Assembly: GCF_018531465.1 (NCBI RefSeq)
Contig: NZ_JAHDTF010000006.1
Coordinates: 62,001-126,000, forward strand
DNA: 64,000 nt
Direction of reading: 5' to 3'
Origin: Sphaerisporangium fuscum
GTDB taxonomy: Bacteria; Actinomycetota; Actinomycetes; Streptosporangiales; Streptosporangiaceae
Positions within the stretch are counted from its first letter, which is position 1; every line of letters starts with the position of its first letter. The notes under the pieces are model-generated. The model was not told the origin of the DNA, searched no databases, and saw only the letters and a program-made list of their open reading frames with translations. Shown here in pieces: positions 17,748-26,363 of the stretch. The position numbers and the translations under genes were made by a program.

Positions 17748-18206
17748 ATGCGCGGGACCCGAAGGACGCTGGGCGCCGTATCGACCGCTGCGGCCCTGAT
17801 CGCGGGACTGACCTTCGCCACCACCGGAACCGCCCGGGCGCAGGGCACCACCGCCCTGGCCACCAAGACCTTCACCTTCGGAACGATGCGGGCGGGCGAC
17901 TGCACGATGTTCTCGGGTGCCCGATGGACGTTGACCTCCAAGGGCAAGGCCTTCTTCGACGGCACGGTCACCAGCAGTGATGACGACGACGCCTGGCTGA
18001 TGTGGGCGAAGATCAAGGACGGGAACGGCGCCGTGCTCGGCTGGCTGAGGCACACCCGCTCCGCCCCCACGAACCTGACGAAGTTCGTCAAGAACATGCC
18101 CAGCCACACCGAGCCGTACCGGTGGCAGATCAAGGACACCGAGGCGGAGTTCGACGCCGACCTGTTCCCGCTCATCGAGCACATGTCGCTGAGCAACCAC
18201 TGCTGA
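17748..18206 (+). CDS. Small secreted protein of unknown function
   Basis: The 152-residue protein has a clear Sec signal peptide: basic M-R-G-T-R-R, a hydrophobic core, and cleavage after A-R-A at about residue 32. The mature ~120 residues look like a compact beta-rich domain: K-T-F-T-F-G-T-M-R-A-G-D-C, W-T-L-T-S-K-G-K-A-F-F-D-G-T-V, then D-D-D-D-A-W-L-M-W-A-K-I-K-D. Two cysteines, one near residue 52 and one as the last residue, could form a disulfide. It resembles a DUF-type family of actinomycete secreted proteins (possibly DUF6294, from memory). It has a strong GGAAAGGAG ribosome-binding site. Confidence 0.75.
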   Translation: MRGTRRTLGAVSTAAALIAGLTFATTGTARAQGTTALATKTFTFGTMRAGDCTMFSGARWTLTSKGKAFFDGTVTSSDDDDAWLMWAKIKDGNGAVLGWLRHTRSAPTNLTKFVKNMPSHTEPYRWQIKDTEAEFDADLFPLIEHMSLSNHC

Positions 18207-18234
18207 GCCCGCACCGCCGGCCCTGACGACGGAC

Positions 18235-18768
18235 ATGAGAGCGCAGGCGCTCGGCGGGCTGGGGCTGCTGGCCTCGGCGATGCTCTGCCTCGCCGGGACC
18301 CTGACCGCGTCCGCCGAGGTGATGTGGGGGGCCGGCGCATGGGCCGGGGTGGCGGCGACCGCGACGGTGTACCGCGACGTCGCGCGGCACGCAGGGCGGG
18401 GGCGGGCCGCCGTCGCACTGGCCCTGCTCGGAGTGGTCGCCTCGGCCTGGACGGTCGAGGCGACGCTCCGGGTCGCCGGCGGGTGGTGGGGCGCGGCGCA
18501 GCCCGTCCCGCGGCTCGCCTTGGCCTATGCCGCCGCCGCCGGCATCGCGCTGCTGGCGTACGGGCTCGTCCGTGCCGGACCGGTCCGGCCGGCGGCTGGA
18601 GCGCTCATCGCGTTCGCCGCGCTGCTCGGCCCGCTCACCGGCGATCCGGGAGCCCCCTACCTTCTGGGCGCCGGGCCTCTCGGCGCCGCTCTGCTCGCCG
18701 GCGCCATCCGAACACGCATCCCGGGACGGAGGTCGCAAGACGGCCCGGCCGGGGACCCGCCCCAATGA
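18235..18768 (+). CDS. Hypothetical multi-pass membrane protein
   Basis: The 177-residue, Ala/Gly/Leu-rich protein has about five to six hydrophobic helices (around 8-25, 28-45, 58-76, 90-110, 120-135 and 140-156) and a short polar, charged tail. No charged or metal-binding motif inside the membrane suggests a transport or enzymatic role. I do not recognise the family. It starts 28 nt after the secreted-protein gene and may be co-transcribed with it. It is followed 36 nt later by another small membrane protein. Confidence 0.65.
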   Translation: MRAQALGGLGLLASAMLCLAGTLTASAEVMWGAGAWAGVAATATVYRDVARHAGRGRAAVALALLGVVASAWTVEATLRVAGGWWGAAQPVPRLALAYAAAAGIALLAYGLVRAGPVRPAAGALIAFAALLGPLTGDPGAPYLLGAGPLGAALLAGAIRTRIPGRRSQDGPAGDPPQ

Positions 18769-18804
18769 AGGACCTGATCCATCGATCCGAAAGGGAAGAC
18801 GGTC

Positions 18805-19032
18805 ATGACCAACCCGAACTTCTCATCGTGGCAGAGCCGGCAGAACGCCGACCAGAACGCGGCCAGGGCGGCCCAGTGGGCGCGCCAATCCTCTCAGGAC
18901 TCGGCGCGGCTGGCGCGCCGGTCCGGCCGGTCGAGCTTCGTCGGCAACGTGATCGCGCTGCTGATCGTCATCGCCGTCCTCGTCGTCGCCGCGCCGTTCG
19001 TGCTGGAGATCATCGCCCGCGTCGGCTTCTGA
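18805..19032 (+). CDS. Small single-pass membrane protein of unknown function
   Basis: The 75-residue protein has a polar Gln/Asn/Ser/Ala/Arg-rich N-terminal half (W-Q-S-R-Q-N-A-D-Q-N-A-A-R-A-A-Q-W-A-R-Q) predicted to be helical or coiled. One transmembrane helix follows at ~48-68 (V-I-A-L-L-I-V-I-A-V-L-V-V-A-A-P), with a short tail. AAGGGAAGACGGTC precedes the ATG. Its size and compositional bias resemble small membrane-tethering or assembly proteins, but no function can be named. Confidence 0.65.
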   Translation: MTNPNFSSWQSRQNADQNAARAAQWARQSSQDSARLARRSGRSSFVGNVIALLIVIAVLVVAAPFVLEIIARVGF

Positions 19033-19128
19033 GGCTTCTGCGGTGACAAGAGGAAACGACAGCGGAGGCAGCATGGTCCGGCGATCGGTCTCGGCGAATG
19101 ACGGCGATGTGCGGGAAATCGGTCTAGG

Positions 19129-19461
19129 GTGGACACGGTGACGATCCTTCACCTCGCGCTGGCGGCCGACTGGGACGCCGCCCAGGACGACGGCGCGTAC
19201 CTCGTGTCGACCCTCGGACGCACGCTGGAGCAGGAAGGCTTCATCCACGCGTGCGCCGACACCGAGCAGCTGCGCGGGGTGGCGGAGCGGTTCTACTCGC
19301 AGGTGACCGAGCCGCTGGTCGTGCTGCACATCGAGGAGGATCTGCTGGGCAGCCCGGTGGTGGCCGAGGTGCCGCCGGACGCGCGGGAGGCGTTCCCGCA
19401 CATCTACGGCCCGATCCCCGTCACCGCGGTCCGTGCCGTCACCCCGTTCACCCACGGCTAG
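19129..19461 (+). CDS. DUF952 domain-containing protein
   Basis: This 110-residue protein spans essentially the whole DUF952 family. The diagnostic elements are an I-L-H-L-A start, G-F-I-H-A-C (usually G-F-I-H-x-S/C), Q-L-R-G-V-A-E-R-F-Y, and H-I-Y-G-P-I-P near the end. These are small cytoplasmic proteins with an ADP-ribosyltransferase-like fold and no established reaction. GTG 19129 is used as the start; GTG 19138 (three codons later) is equally possible. It is monocistronic and convergent with the ABC exporter operon. Confidence 0.82.
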   Translation: MDTVTILHLALAADWDAAQDDGAYLVSTLGRTLEQEGFIHACADTEQLRGVAERFYSQVTEPLVVLHIEEDLLGSPVVAEVPPDAREAFPHIYGPIPVTAVRAVTPFTHG

Positions 19462-19480
19462 CGCCTGCCGTCCCGTCGTC

Positions 19481-20257
19481 TCAGGCGTCGCGCAGCCGCA
19501 GCAGCAGCCCGCCGCCCGCCAGCGCCGCGGCCGCCCACGCGGCCACCACGCCCAGGCCCGCCCACGGGGTGATCGGCAGCTCGGACAGGTGGGTCGTGGC
19601 CTGGACCGACAACCCGGCGTTCATCGGCGACAGCCGCCACAGCAGCGGCTGCCAGTCCGGGTCGTGGATCAGGAACGGCAGGGCCGACATGGCGTACAGC
19701 AGGCCGAGCACCACCCCGACGGACGTCGCCGAGTCGCGGACGGCGGTGGCGACGCCGAGGCCGATCAGGGCGATCAGCACCAGGTACAGCACCGACCCGG
19801 CGGCCGCGCGCAGCGTCGGCCCGTCCGTCAGCGACAGCGGCGGGTAGCCGTGTTCCGGGGTGAAGCCGTTGCCGGGCAGGATGAGCCGCCCCGCCAGCAG
19901 CGACCCGAGCACGGCGGGGATCGCCGCCGCCAGCGTCACACCGGACACGACCGCCGCCTTGGCGGCCAGCACCGCGCCCCGGCGCGGCATCGCCGCCAGC
20001 GTCGCGCGGATCATCCCGGTGCCGTACTCGCCGGTCACCACCAGCACCGCCAGGATCGCGACGAGCGCCTGACCGGCCTGGACGCCCATGAGGCCGAGCT
20101 TCGGGGCGTCGATGTCACAACTGTCCGGCCGGCAGTGCACGGTGGCCGACGCCGCGGCGCTCACGGCCACCGTCAGGGCGACGACGGCGAGCGGCAGCCA
20201 GAAGGCGCCCGCCAGCGTGCGCAGCTTCGTCCATTCCGCGCGCAGGTACGGTCTCAC
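19481..20257 (-). CDS. ABC-2 type transporter permease
   Basis: The 258-residue integral membrane protein has an N-terminal R-A-E-W-T-K-L-R-T amphipathic helix, typical of ABC-2 permeases, followed by six transmembrane helices. The short loop between the first two helices carries two cysteines (H-C-R-P-D-S-C). The conserved G-E-Y-G-T-G-M-I-R-A-T segment follows TM2. The GTG start overlaps the stop of the larger permease by 4 nt (GTGA), so all three exporter genes form one translationally coupled operon. Confidence 0.85.
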   Translation of the reverse strand: MRPYLRAEWTKLRTLAGAFWLPLAVVALTVAVSAAASATVHCRPDSCDIDAPKLGLMGVQAGQALVAILAVLVVTGEYGTGMIRATLAAMPRRGAVLAAKAAVVSGVTLAAAIPAVLGSLLAGRLILPGNGFTPEHGYPPLSLTDGPTLRAAAGSVLYLVLIALIGLGVATAVRDSATSVGVVLGLLYAMSALPFLIHDPDWQPLLWRLSPMNAGLSVQATTHLSELPITPWAGLGVVAAWAAAALAGGGLLLRLRDA

Positions 20258-21828
20258 GCGTCCCTCCTGCGCAGCAGGAACAGCGCCAGGCCCAGGGCGA
20301 GCGCGGCGTACGCGCACAGCACCGCGAACCCCGCCCACGGCGGCAGCGGGTAATACCCGAGCGTCGGGGAGTAGACGTCGTCCACCTGCGGGTACCGCGG
20401 GACGCTCTGCTGGACCGCGAAGCCGGCGGCCGGGGTGAGGCGCAGCAGCCACCGGCCCGCCTCCATCGGCAGGACCGAGGAGGTCGCGAGGATGTGGGGC
20501 AGGACGACCAGCGCGATCACCGTGGTGATCGCCGCCGGGCCGCGCCGGAACACCACCCCGAGGGCGAGCGCGAGGACGGCGATGACGGCGACCAGCGCCG
20601 CGACGCCCACCACGACGCGCAGCTCGGTGAACGCGCTCACCGGCAGCATCGGGTTGCCGCCCTCACGCAGGATCCGCGTGCCGAGCGGGACGACGGCGCC
20701 GGCGGCGGCCAGCCCCGCGGCGAAGGCGACCGCGCCGATCACCACGGCCTTCGCGGCGAGCACCCGCCCCCGCCTCGGGCCGGCGAGGAAGGTCGTGCGG
20801 ATCAGGCCGCGCCGGTACTCGGCGGTGACGTACAGGACGGCCACGACCACGATCACGATCAGCCCGCTCAGCACACCGGTCAGGCTGTCCTCGATCTTGT
20901 GGCCCTCCCCGCCGGGCCCGATGTCGCCGACCCCGGTCACGGTGAAGGTGCCGCCGGACCGCGTCATCCCGCCGGGGTGGTGGGGGGTGACCCCGTCGGT
21001 CTCGTACCGCACGCCGATGTCGTCGCGGCCCCACTCGCCCGGGGCCGTGTCACCCTCCAGGCCGACCTGGTCGAACACCGCGGTGGCCTCGGCGAAGCGG
21101 TCCTGGACGATGGTGCCGCCGAAGTCGCCCTGCTTGATCGTCACGGCGCCCGGGGAGGCGGCGAACAGCCCCACCTGCACCGTGGCCGGCAGCCCGGTCA
21201 GCCGGGCGCTGCCGACCTTGGTCCAGTGCGCGCCGTCGCCCGACTCGTAGCCGGTGAGCTCATCCCCGGAGCGGGCCAGGCGCAGCCAGCGCGGGGAGGC
21301 CGGCGAGACACCGCCGGGACTGCCGGCGACGTCCTCGGTGAAGTCGTACTGCATCCGCACCCCGTGGGCACCGGTGACCATCATCGCCGCGTACGCCGAC
21401 CCCTGCCGGACACCGTCCTTGATCATGACGCCGGCCTTCGCCCATGGCGTCACCCCGCTCTTCAACCGCGCGTCACCCTGGTTGCGCGGGTCCGGTGAGG
21501 GAAGGCGGATGCGGCCGGTCAGCGACGACACGCGGACGGTGATCATCCCGTCGCCGTTCAGCGTCCGGTGCACGAAGTAGAAGTCGTCGTTGACCGCCTG
21601 CCCGTCCGGCCCCACCGGACCGCCGGCGCACACCGTGCCCGTGGCGCCGTTGTCGCACGAGTCGTGGGTGCTCGCGGCGGACATCAGCCCGAGCAGCACG
21701 GTGACCAGCGCCGCGGCGACCGTGCCGATCACCCAGCCCCGGACGGTGCGGAACTTGGTCCACTCCGCGCGCAGCAGCGTCCCCACCCCGTCCCGTCTCG
21801 GTGGAAGCTGTGTACGGTAGGCGGTCAT
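20254..21828 (-). CDS. ABC-2 permease with a large inserted extracellular domain
   Basis: The protein has 524 residues, about twice the usual size. It starts like its partner (R-A-E-W-T-K-F-R-T, TM1 near 30-50). Between TM1 and TM2 there is a ~270-residue beta-rich segment (about 55-315) containing D-D-F-Y-F-V-H-R-T-L, W-A-K-A-G-V-M-I-K-D and G-L-F-A-A-S-P-G. This pattern resembles the concanavalin-like DUF1349 lectin-type fold. The rest has the normal permease order, with A-E-Y-R-R-G-L-I-R-T-T after TM2. The insert faces outside and may sense or bind a cell-surface or peptide ligand. Confidence 0.82.
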   Translation of the reverse strand: MTAYRTQLPPRRDGVGTLLRAEWTKFRTVRGWVIGTVAAALVTVLLGLMSAASTHDSCDNGATGTVCAGGPVGPDGQAVNDDFYFVHRTLNGDGMITVRVSSLTGRIRLPSPDPRNQGDARLKSGVTPWAKAGVMIKDGVRQGSAYAAMMVTGAHGVRMQYDFTEDVAGSPGGVSPASPRWLRLARSGDELTGYESGDGAHWTKVGSARLTGLPATVQVGLFAASPGAVTIKQGDFGGTIVQDRFAEATAVFDQVGLEGDTAPGEWGRDDIGVRYETDGVTPHHPGGMTRSGGTFTVTGVGDIGPGGEGHKIEDSLTGVLSGLIVIVVVAVLYVTAEYRRGLIRTTFLAGPRRGRVLAAKAVVIGAVAFAAGLAAAGAVVPLGTRILREGGNPMLPVSAFTELRVVVGVAALVAVIAVLALALGVVFRRGPAAITTVIALVVLPHILATSSVLPMEAGRWLLRLTPAAGFAVQQSVPRYPQVDDVYSPTLGYYPLPPWAGFAVLCAYAALALGLALFLLRRRDA

Positions 21829-22757
21829 CGCCGCGTCCCCCGCTCGGTGGCGGCCCGGAACTCCACCGCGTCCCGGGTGAGGTCCATGTAGGCCTCCTCC
21901 AGCGTCGCCCGATGGGCCGTCACCTCGGAGAACGGCACCGCGTCCCGTCCGAGCAGCCCGACCACGTCCTCGGCGGCCAGGCCCGAAACGGTGAGGGTGT
22001 CGGCGCCGGTGACGGCCACGATGGCGCCCGCGCGGGCCAGCAGCGCCATCGCCTCGGGCCGCGCGGAGGTCCGCAGCGTGACCCGGCCCCGGGACGCCGA
22101 GGCGATCAGCTCGGCGACGCCGACGTCGGCGACCACCCGGCCCCGGCCGGCCACCACCAGATGGTCCGCGGTGTCCTGCAGCTCGCTCATCAGATGGCTG
22201 GACACCAGCACGGCACGCCCCTCGGCGGCCAGCGACCGCAGCAGGCCGCGGATCCACACCACGCCCTCCGGGTCCAGGCCGTTGACCGGCTCGTCGAGCA
22301 GGAGCACCGGCGGGTCGCCCAGCAGCGCCGCGGCGATCCCGAGCCGCTGCCGCATGCCGAGCGAGAAGCCTCCCGCCCGGCGCCGGGCCGCCGAGCCCAG
22401 GCCGACCAGCTCCACCACCTCGTCGACCCGCTTCGCGCCCAGCCCCTGGGAGTGGGCCAGCCACAGCAGGTGGTCGCGGGCGGTGCGGCTGGGCTGCAGC
22501 GCGGCGGCGTCCAGCAGCGCCCCGGCATGGCACAGCGGCCGGCTCAGGCTCCGGTACGGCCGCCCGCCGACCAGCGCGTGGCCCTCGTCGGGCGTGTCCA
22601 GGCCGACGATCACCCGCATGGTGGTGGACTTGCCGGCGCCGTTGGGGCCGACGAACCCGGTGACGTGGCCCGGCCGCACGGTGAACGTCATGCCGTCCAG
22701 GGCCGTGGTCCCGCCGAAGCGCTTGCGCAGCCCGGCGACCTCGATCGTTGCTTCCAT
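21825..22757 (-). CDS. ABC transporter ATP-binding protein
   Basis: This 310-residue ATPase has Walker A G-P-N-G-A-G-K-S-T near residue 38, a Q-loop-like region, signature S-L-G-M-R-Q-R-L, Walker B V-L-L-L-D-E-P and switch His in S-S-H-L-M-S-E. The ~80-residue C-terminal extension is typical of bacitracin/lantibiotic-exporter ATPases (BcrA-like). ATGA overlap couples it to the permease. It is divergent from a histidine kinase/response regulator pair, the usual arrangement for antimicrobial-peptide-responsive exporters. Confidence 0.9.
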   Translation of the reverse strand: MEATIEVAGLRKRFGGTTALDGMTFTVRPGHVTGFVGPNGAGKSTTMRVIVGLDTPDEGHALVGGRPYRSLSRPLCHAGALLDAAALQPSRTARDHLLWLAHSQGLGAKRVDEVVELVGLGSAARRRAGGFSLGMRQRLGIAAALLGDPPVLLLDEPVNGLDPEGVVWIRGLLRSLAAEGRAVLVSSHLMSELQDTADHLVVAGRGRVVADVGVAELIASASRGRVTLRTSARPEAMALLARAGAIVAVTGADTLTVSGLAAEDVVGLLGRDAVPFSEVTAHRATLEEAYMDLTRDAVEFRAATERGTRR

Positions 22758-22889
22758 GCCACCGCAGAGTAGGCAGCGGCAGGGGGCCGGGGCGTCGCGC
22801 CGGGGAGCGATCTTCGCCGTCCCTGGCGTCAGCGAGGCGGGGTCCCTCACGCGAGGGATGCCACAACGCCGTACGACCGGGACAATGAC

Positions 22890-24455
22890 GTGCGTGAACT
22901 CAGCGGACGACCGGCCGTGCCGATGGACGGCCAGGGGAGGGCGCAGCCGTTCCCAGGCCGGGAACGCGTGCGGTACGGGGAGGAATGCGCCATTCGCGCG
23001 GCAGCACCGGGGAGCCCTGCCTCCCGACAGGATCACGTGGCCGCGGTGACCGGGCGCGCGTTCTTCCTGAGGCGACACGTGGCCGCATGGGTGCGGAAGG
23101 CGGTGTCCGTGGCGCGGCGCACGGCCCCGGCGTGGTGCCCGCCCGCGCCGGCCCGGTACGGCCCGGCCGTGCTGCTGACGCTGGTCGCGCTGGCCGAGTC
23201 GTTCGCGCACGCGCGAGGCGTGCCGTCCGCCGCGTTCGGGGAGTCGGTCACCGCGCCCGGCATGATGCCTCCACCGGGCGGGGTGGTCGGGTACGCCGAC
23301 ATGGCGCCCCGGGCCGGAGGGCCCGGTTCGGCGCTGCGCTACACGGTGACCGGCCTGATCGCCCTGGCGACCACGCTGCCCGTCGCGCCGCTGTGGGCGC
23401 AGCCCGCCGCCGCGGCGCTGATCGTCTCCACCACGGTCACGCTGTCCCTGGCGGCCTTCCACACGCTGACGGTGGCGGGGGCGGTGGCGCAGCTGGTCAC
23501 CGGATACCGCCTCGGCCGCACCGGCTCCCAGCCCCTGGCCCTTCTCCTGGCCGCGCCGTTCCCGGTGCTGGCGCTGACCGGCACGCCGGGCGGCGAGACG
23601 GGGACGCTCACGCTGCTGCTGGCCTGCCTGGCCCCGGCGGCGGCCCTGACGGGGGTCGCGCGGCGGGCGCGCGGCGAGGCCCTGGCCGGTACGGCCGCGC
23701 GGCAGGTCATCGCCGACACGCTGCTGGAGCACACCGCGCGCGGCGAACGCGCCCGCATCGCCCGCGAGCTGCACGACGTGGTCGCCCATCACATCTCGAT
23801 GGTCGCGGTGCAGGCCGAGACGGCCCGGCTCGCCGTCCCCGGCATGCCCGCCGCCGGAGCCGAGCGGCTGTCGGCCATCGGCGACACCGCGCGCTCCGCG
23901 CTGACCGAGATGCGGCGGCTGCTGGGGGTGCTGCGCGAGGACGCCGAGACCGACGCCCCCGCCCGGCGGCCGCAGCCGGGTCTGAGCCTGGCCGAGCTGA
24001 ACGAACTGCTCGACGAGTCGCGCGACGCCTCCCGCACCGGAACCCGGCTCATCCTGCGCGGCCCGCCGGTCCCGCTCGACCCGGGTGTCGAGCTGGCGGC
24101 CTATCGCATCGTCCAGGAGGCCCTCACCAACGCCCGCCGGCACGCGCCTGGCGCGGCCGTCGACGTCGAACTGCACTACACCGGCGGCACCCTGCGCCTG
24201 TCCGTCCGCGACAACGGCCCCGGCCCCCACGCCACGGAGGACGGCCCCGGCGGCCGGACGACGGGATCCGGAGGTCCTGCGCCGCGGGGAACCCGAAGGG
24301 ACGGCCCGGGACCGGTGACGGCCGGGGGGCACGGGCTGGCGGGGATGCGGGAGCGCGCCGCGGCCGTGGGGGGCGAGCTGCGCACCGGGCCCGGCCCCGG
24401 CGGCGGTTTCCTCGTCGAGGCCCTCCTTCCGGGTAAGGAGGCGACCGCCGCATGA
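22890..24455 (+). CDS. Sensor histidine kinase (HisKA_3, DesK/LiaS-like)
   Basis: The protein has up to 521 residues. Residues 1-75 from the GTG at 22890 are basic, low in hydrophobicity and may not be translated; GTG 23038 is an alternative start. About four to five transmembrane helices lie between ~90 and 260. HisKA_3 has the phosphoacceptor H295 in A-R-E-L-H-D-V-V-A-H-H. The HATPase_c domain has N in A-L-T-N-A-R-R-H-A-P, V-R-D-N-G-P-G-P and H-G-L-A-G-M-R-E-R, with a disordered Gly/Pro/Arg-rich insertion between the N and G boxes. It overlaps the response regulator start by ATGA and is divergent from the ABC exporter. Confidence 0.85.
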   Translation: MRELSGRPAVPMDGQGRAQPFPGRERVRYGEECAIRAAAPGSPASRQDHVAAVTGRAFFLRRHVAAWVRKAVSVARRTAPAWCPPAPARYGPAVLLTLVALAESFAHARGVPSAAFGESVTAPGMMPPPGGVVGYADMAPRAGGPGSALRYTVTGLIALATTLPVAPLWAQPAAAALIVSTTVTLSLAAFHTLTVAGAVAQLVTGYRLGRTGSQPLALLLAAPFPVLALTGTPGGETGTLTLLLACLAPAAALTGVARRARGEALAGTAARQVIADTLLEHTARGERARIARELHDVVAHHISMVAVQAETARLAVPGMPAAGAERLSAIGDTARSALTEMRRLLGVLREDAETDAPARRPQPGLSLAELNELLDESRDASRTGTRLILRGPPVPLDPGVELAAYRIVQEALTNARRHAPGAAVDVELHYTGGTLRLSVRDNGPGPHATEDGPGGRTTGSGGPAPRGTRRDGPGPVTAGGHGLAGMRERAAAVGGELRTGPGPGGGFLVEALLPGKEATAA

Positions 24456-25141
24456 GCGCCGACAGCGCCGTTCGCATCATCGTCGCCGACGACCACCTGG
24501 TGGTGCGCACCGGCTTCGCCGAGCTGCTCGGCACCCAGCCCGACTTCACGGTGGTCGGCACGGCCCGCGACGGCGCCGAGGCGGTGCGGCTGTGCGGCGA
24601 GCTGCGCCCCGACGTCGTCCTGATGGACGTGCGCATGCCCGGCATGGACGGCATCGAGGCCACCAGGCGGCTGGCCGGTTCGCACGCCGACGGGCCGCGG
24701 ATCCTCATCCTGACCACCTTCGACCTGGACGAGTACGTCTACGACGCCCTCGCCGCGGGGGCCAGCGGGTTCCTGCTCAAGGACGTCACCGCCGAACGTC
24801 TCTTCGACGCGGTCCGCGTCATCGCCGCGGGGGAGGCGCTGCTGGCCCCGGCGGTCACCCGGCGGCTGATCGGCGAGTTCGCCATGCTGCGCCGCAGGCC
24901 CGAGGACTCCGGGAGCGAGGCGCTGTCGGCGCTCACCCCCCGCGAGACGCAGGTGCTGCGGCTCATCGCGGAGGGGCTGTCGAACCCGGAGATCGCCGCC
25001 CGCCTGACCGTCACCGAGGAGACGGTGAAGACGCACGTCAGCCGGGTGCTGAACAAGCTCGGCCTGCGCGACCGCACCCAGGCCGTCGTGGCCGCCTACG
25101 AGACGGGCCTGGTCGTCCCGGGCTCCCGGCGCGAACGCTGA
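24452..25141 (+). CDS. NarL/LuxR-family response regulator
   Basis: The 229-residue protein has a receiver with acidic pocket D-D at 13-14, phosphoacceptor D59 (L-M-D-V-R-M-P-G-M-D-G), T in I-L-T-T-F-D and K in F-L-L-K-D-V. The LuxR HTH lies at ~163-220 (L-T-P-R-E-T-Q-V-L-R-L-I-A-E-G-L-S-N-P-E-I-A). Its start overlaps the kinase stop (ATGA). The probable target is the divergent ABC exporter at 19481-22757, by analogy with LiaRS/BceRS-like arrangements. No operator could be recognised in the 132-nt gap. Confidence 0.9.
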   Translation: MSADSAVRIIVADDHLVVRTGFAELLGTQPDFTVVGTARDGAEAVRLCGELRPDVVLMDVRMPGMDGIEATRRLAGSHADGPRILILTTFDLDEYVYDALAAGASGFLLKDVTAERLFDAVRVIAAGEALLAPAVTRRLIGEFAMLRRRPEDSGSEALSALTPRETQVLRLIAEGLSNPEIAARLTVTEETVKTHVSRVLNKLGLRDRTQAVVAAYETGLVVPGSRRER

Positions 25142-25171
25142 CTCCTTCCGGGCGTGATCGGTGAGGAGTCA
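25139..25171. terminator. Weak hairpin overlapping two convergent stop codons
   Basis: TGACTCC (25139-25145) and GGAGTCA (25165-25171) form a 7-bp stem with a 19-nt loop. The stem contains the TGA stops of both converging genes. It is plausible as a short bidirectional terminator but weak by stem length. Confidence 0.3.
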
Positions 25172-26356
25172 GACGACGGCGGCCGGGACGTCGTCTTCGG
25201 CCGGCCGGGTGGCCGCGGGCGTGCGAGGCAGGGCGAGGTAGGTCAGGGCCAGGCCCGCCAGGCTCAGGGCCGCGCCGGCCAGCCCGGTCCAGCGCAGGGC
25301 GCCCGCCGAGACGATGACGCCGCCGATGGCCGAGCCGGTGGCCGCGCCGAGGTTGAAGGCGCCGACGTTGGCGGAGAAGGCCAGCGTCGGGGCGTCGCCC
25401 GCGTGGCGCAGGATCAGCCCCTGCAGGGGCGCGATGGTGGCGGTGGCGAGCAGGCCGAGCACCAAGACCGACGCCACTGCCGAAGGCCGCCAGACGGCGG
25501 CGAACGGAATGAGGACGAGCACACCGGTCAACCCGCCGAACACGCCACGCACGGTGGCGCTCATGGACTTGTCGGTGAGCCGGCCGGCGAGGAGGTTACC
25601 GCAAAAGCTGCCCGCCCCGTACGCGAGCAGGAGCCCCGAGACGGCCGTGGAGGAGAATCCCGACACGCGCGTCAGCAACGGGGCGATGTAGGTGAACACC
25701 GTGCTGACGCCGGAGAATCCGACCGCGGTGGTGGCGATGGCCAGCAGCACCGGACGGCGGGTCACCACCCGGGCCTCGTCCCGCAGCCGCGTGGCCGGGG
25801 CCGGCTGCTTGGGCAGGACGGCTGCGAGCAGCACGACCCCTGCCACCGCCAGTGCGGTCAGGACGGCGAACGGGGCGCGCCATCCGGCGCTTTCCCCCAG
25901 CAGTGCGCCCAATGGCACGCCGAGCAGGGTCGCCACGGTGAAGCCGGAGGCGACCGTGGAGATCGCCGTGCCGGTCTTGTCCGGCGGGACCACGCTGGTC
26001 GCCATCACCAGCGCCAGGGCGAGGAAGGCGGCGTGGCTGAACGACGAGACCAGGCGGCCCACCAGCAGCAGCTCGTAGGAGGGGGCCAGGGCGCAGATCG
26101 CGCTGCCCACCGCGAACAACAGCATCAGCCCCAGCGCGAGCCCCTTACGGGGCATCCTGGTGGTCGACATGGCCACGAGGGGGCCACCGGCCACGACTCC
26201 GAGCGCGTAGACGGTGACCGCCTGCCCGGCCGTGCCCACCGACACATTCAGGTCCGCTCCGACCTGGGGCAACAGCCCCGAGATCAAGTACTCCGACGTC
26301 CCGACGACGAAGACGCTCACGCACAGGGCCGCGAGCGTCGCGATAGTCCTTCTCAT
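25169..26356 (-). CDS. MFS transporter, DHA1 family (AraJ/Cmx-like efflux)
   Basis: The 395-residue, 12-helix drug:H+ antiporter-1 protein starts with V-G-T-S-E-Y-L-I-S-G-L-L-P, the N-terminal signature of AraJ/PurR-efflux-like exporters. The motif after TM2 is modified to M-S-T-T-R-M-P-R-K. Substrate is unknown; relatives export chloramphenicol, sugars or nucleosides. The ATG lies 7 nt from a -10-like TAGCGT, so the transcript may be leaderless. The divergent MerR gene and the 19-20-bp spacer promoter between them make MerR control very likely. Confidence 0.88.
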   Translation of the reverse strand: MRRTIATLAALCVSVFVVGTSEYLISGLLPQVGADLNVSVGTAGQAVTVYALGVVAGGPLVAMSTTRMPRKGLALGLMLLFAVGSAICALAPSYELLLVGRLVSSFSHAAFLALALVMATSVVPPDKTGTAISTVASGFTVATLLGVPLGALLGESAGWRAPFAVLTALAVAGVVLLAAVLPKQPAPATRLRDEARVVTRRPVLLAIATTAVGFSGVSTVFTYIAPLLTRVSGFSSTAVSGLLLAYGAGSFCGNLLAGRLTDKSMSATVRGVFGGLTGVLVLIPFAAVWRPSAVASVLVLGLLATATIAPLQGLILRHAGDAPTLAFSANVGAFNLGAATGSAIGGVIVSAGALRWTGLAGAALSLAGLALTYLALPRTPAATRPAEDDVPAAVV

Positions 26357-26363
26357 GGCAAGG

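Noticed and set aside
21473-21763. Small minus-strand proteins inside the large ABC permease
   Set aside because: They are out-of-frame readings of a well-supported transporter with translational overlaps on both sides.
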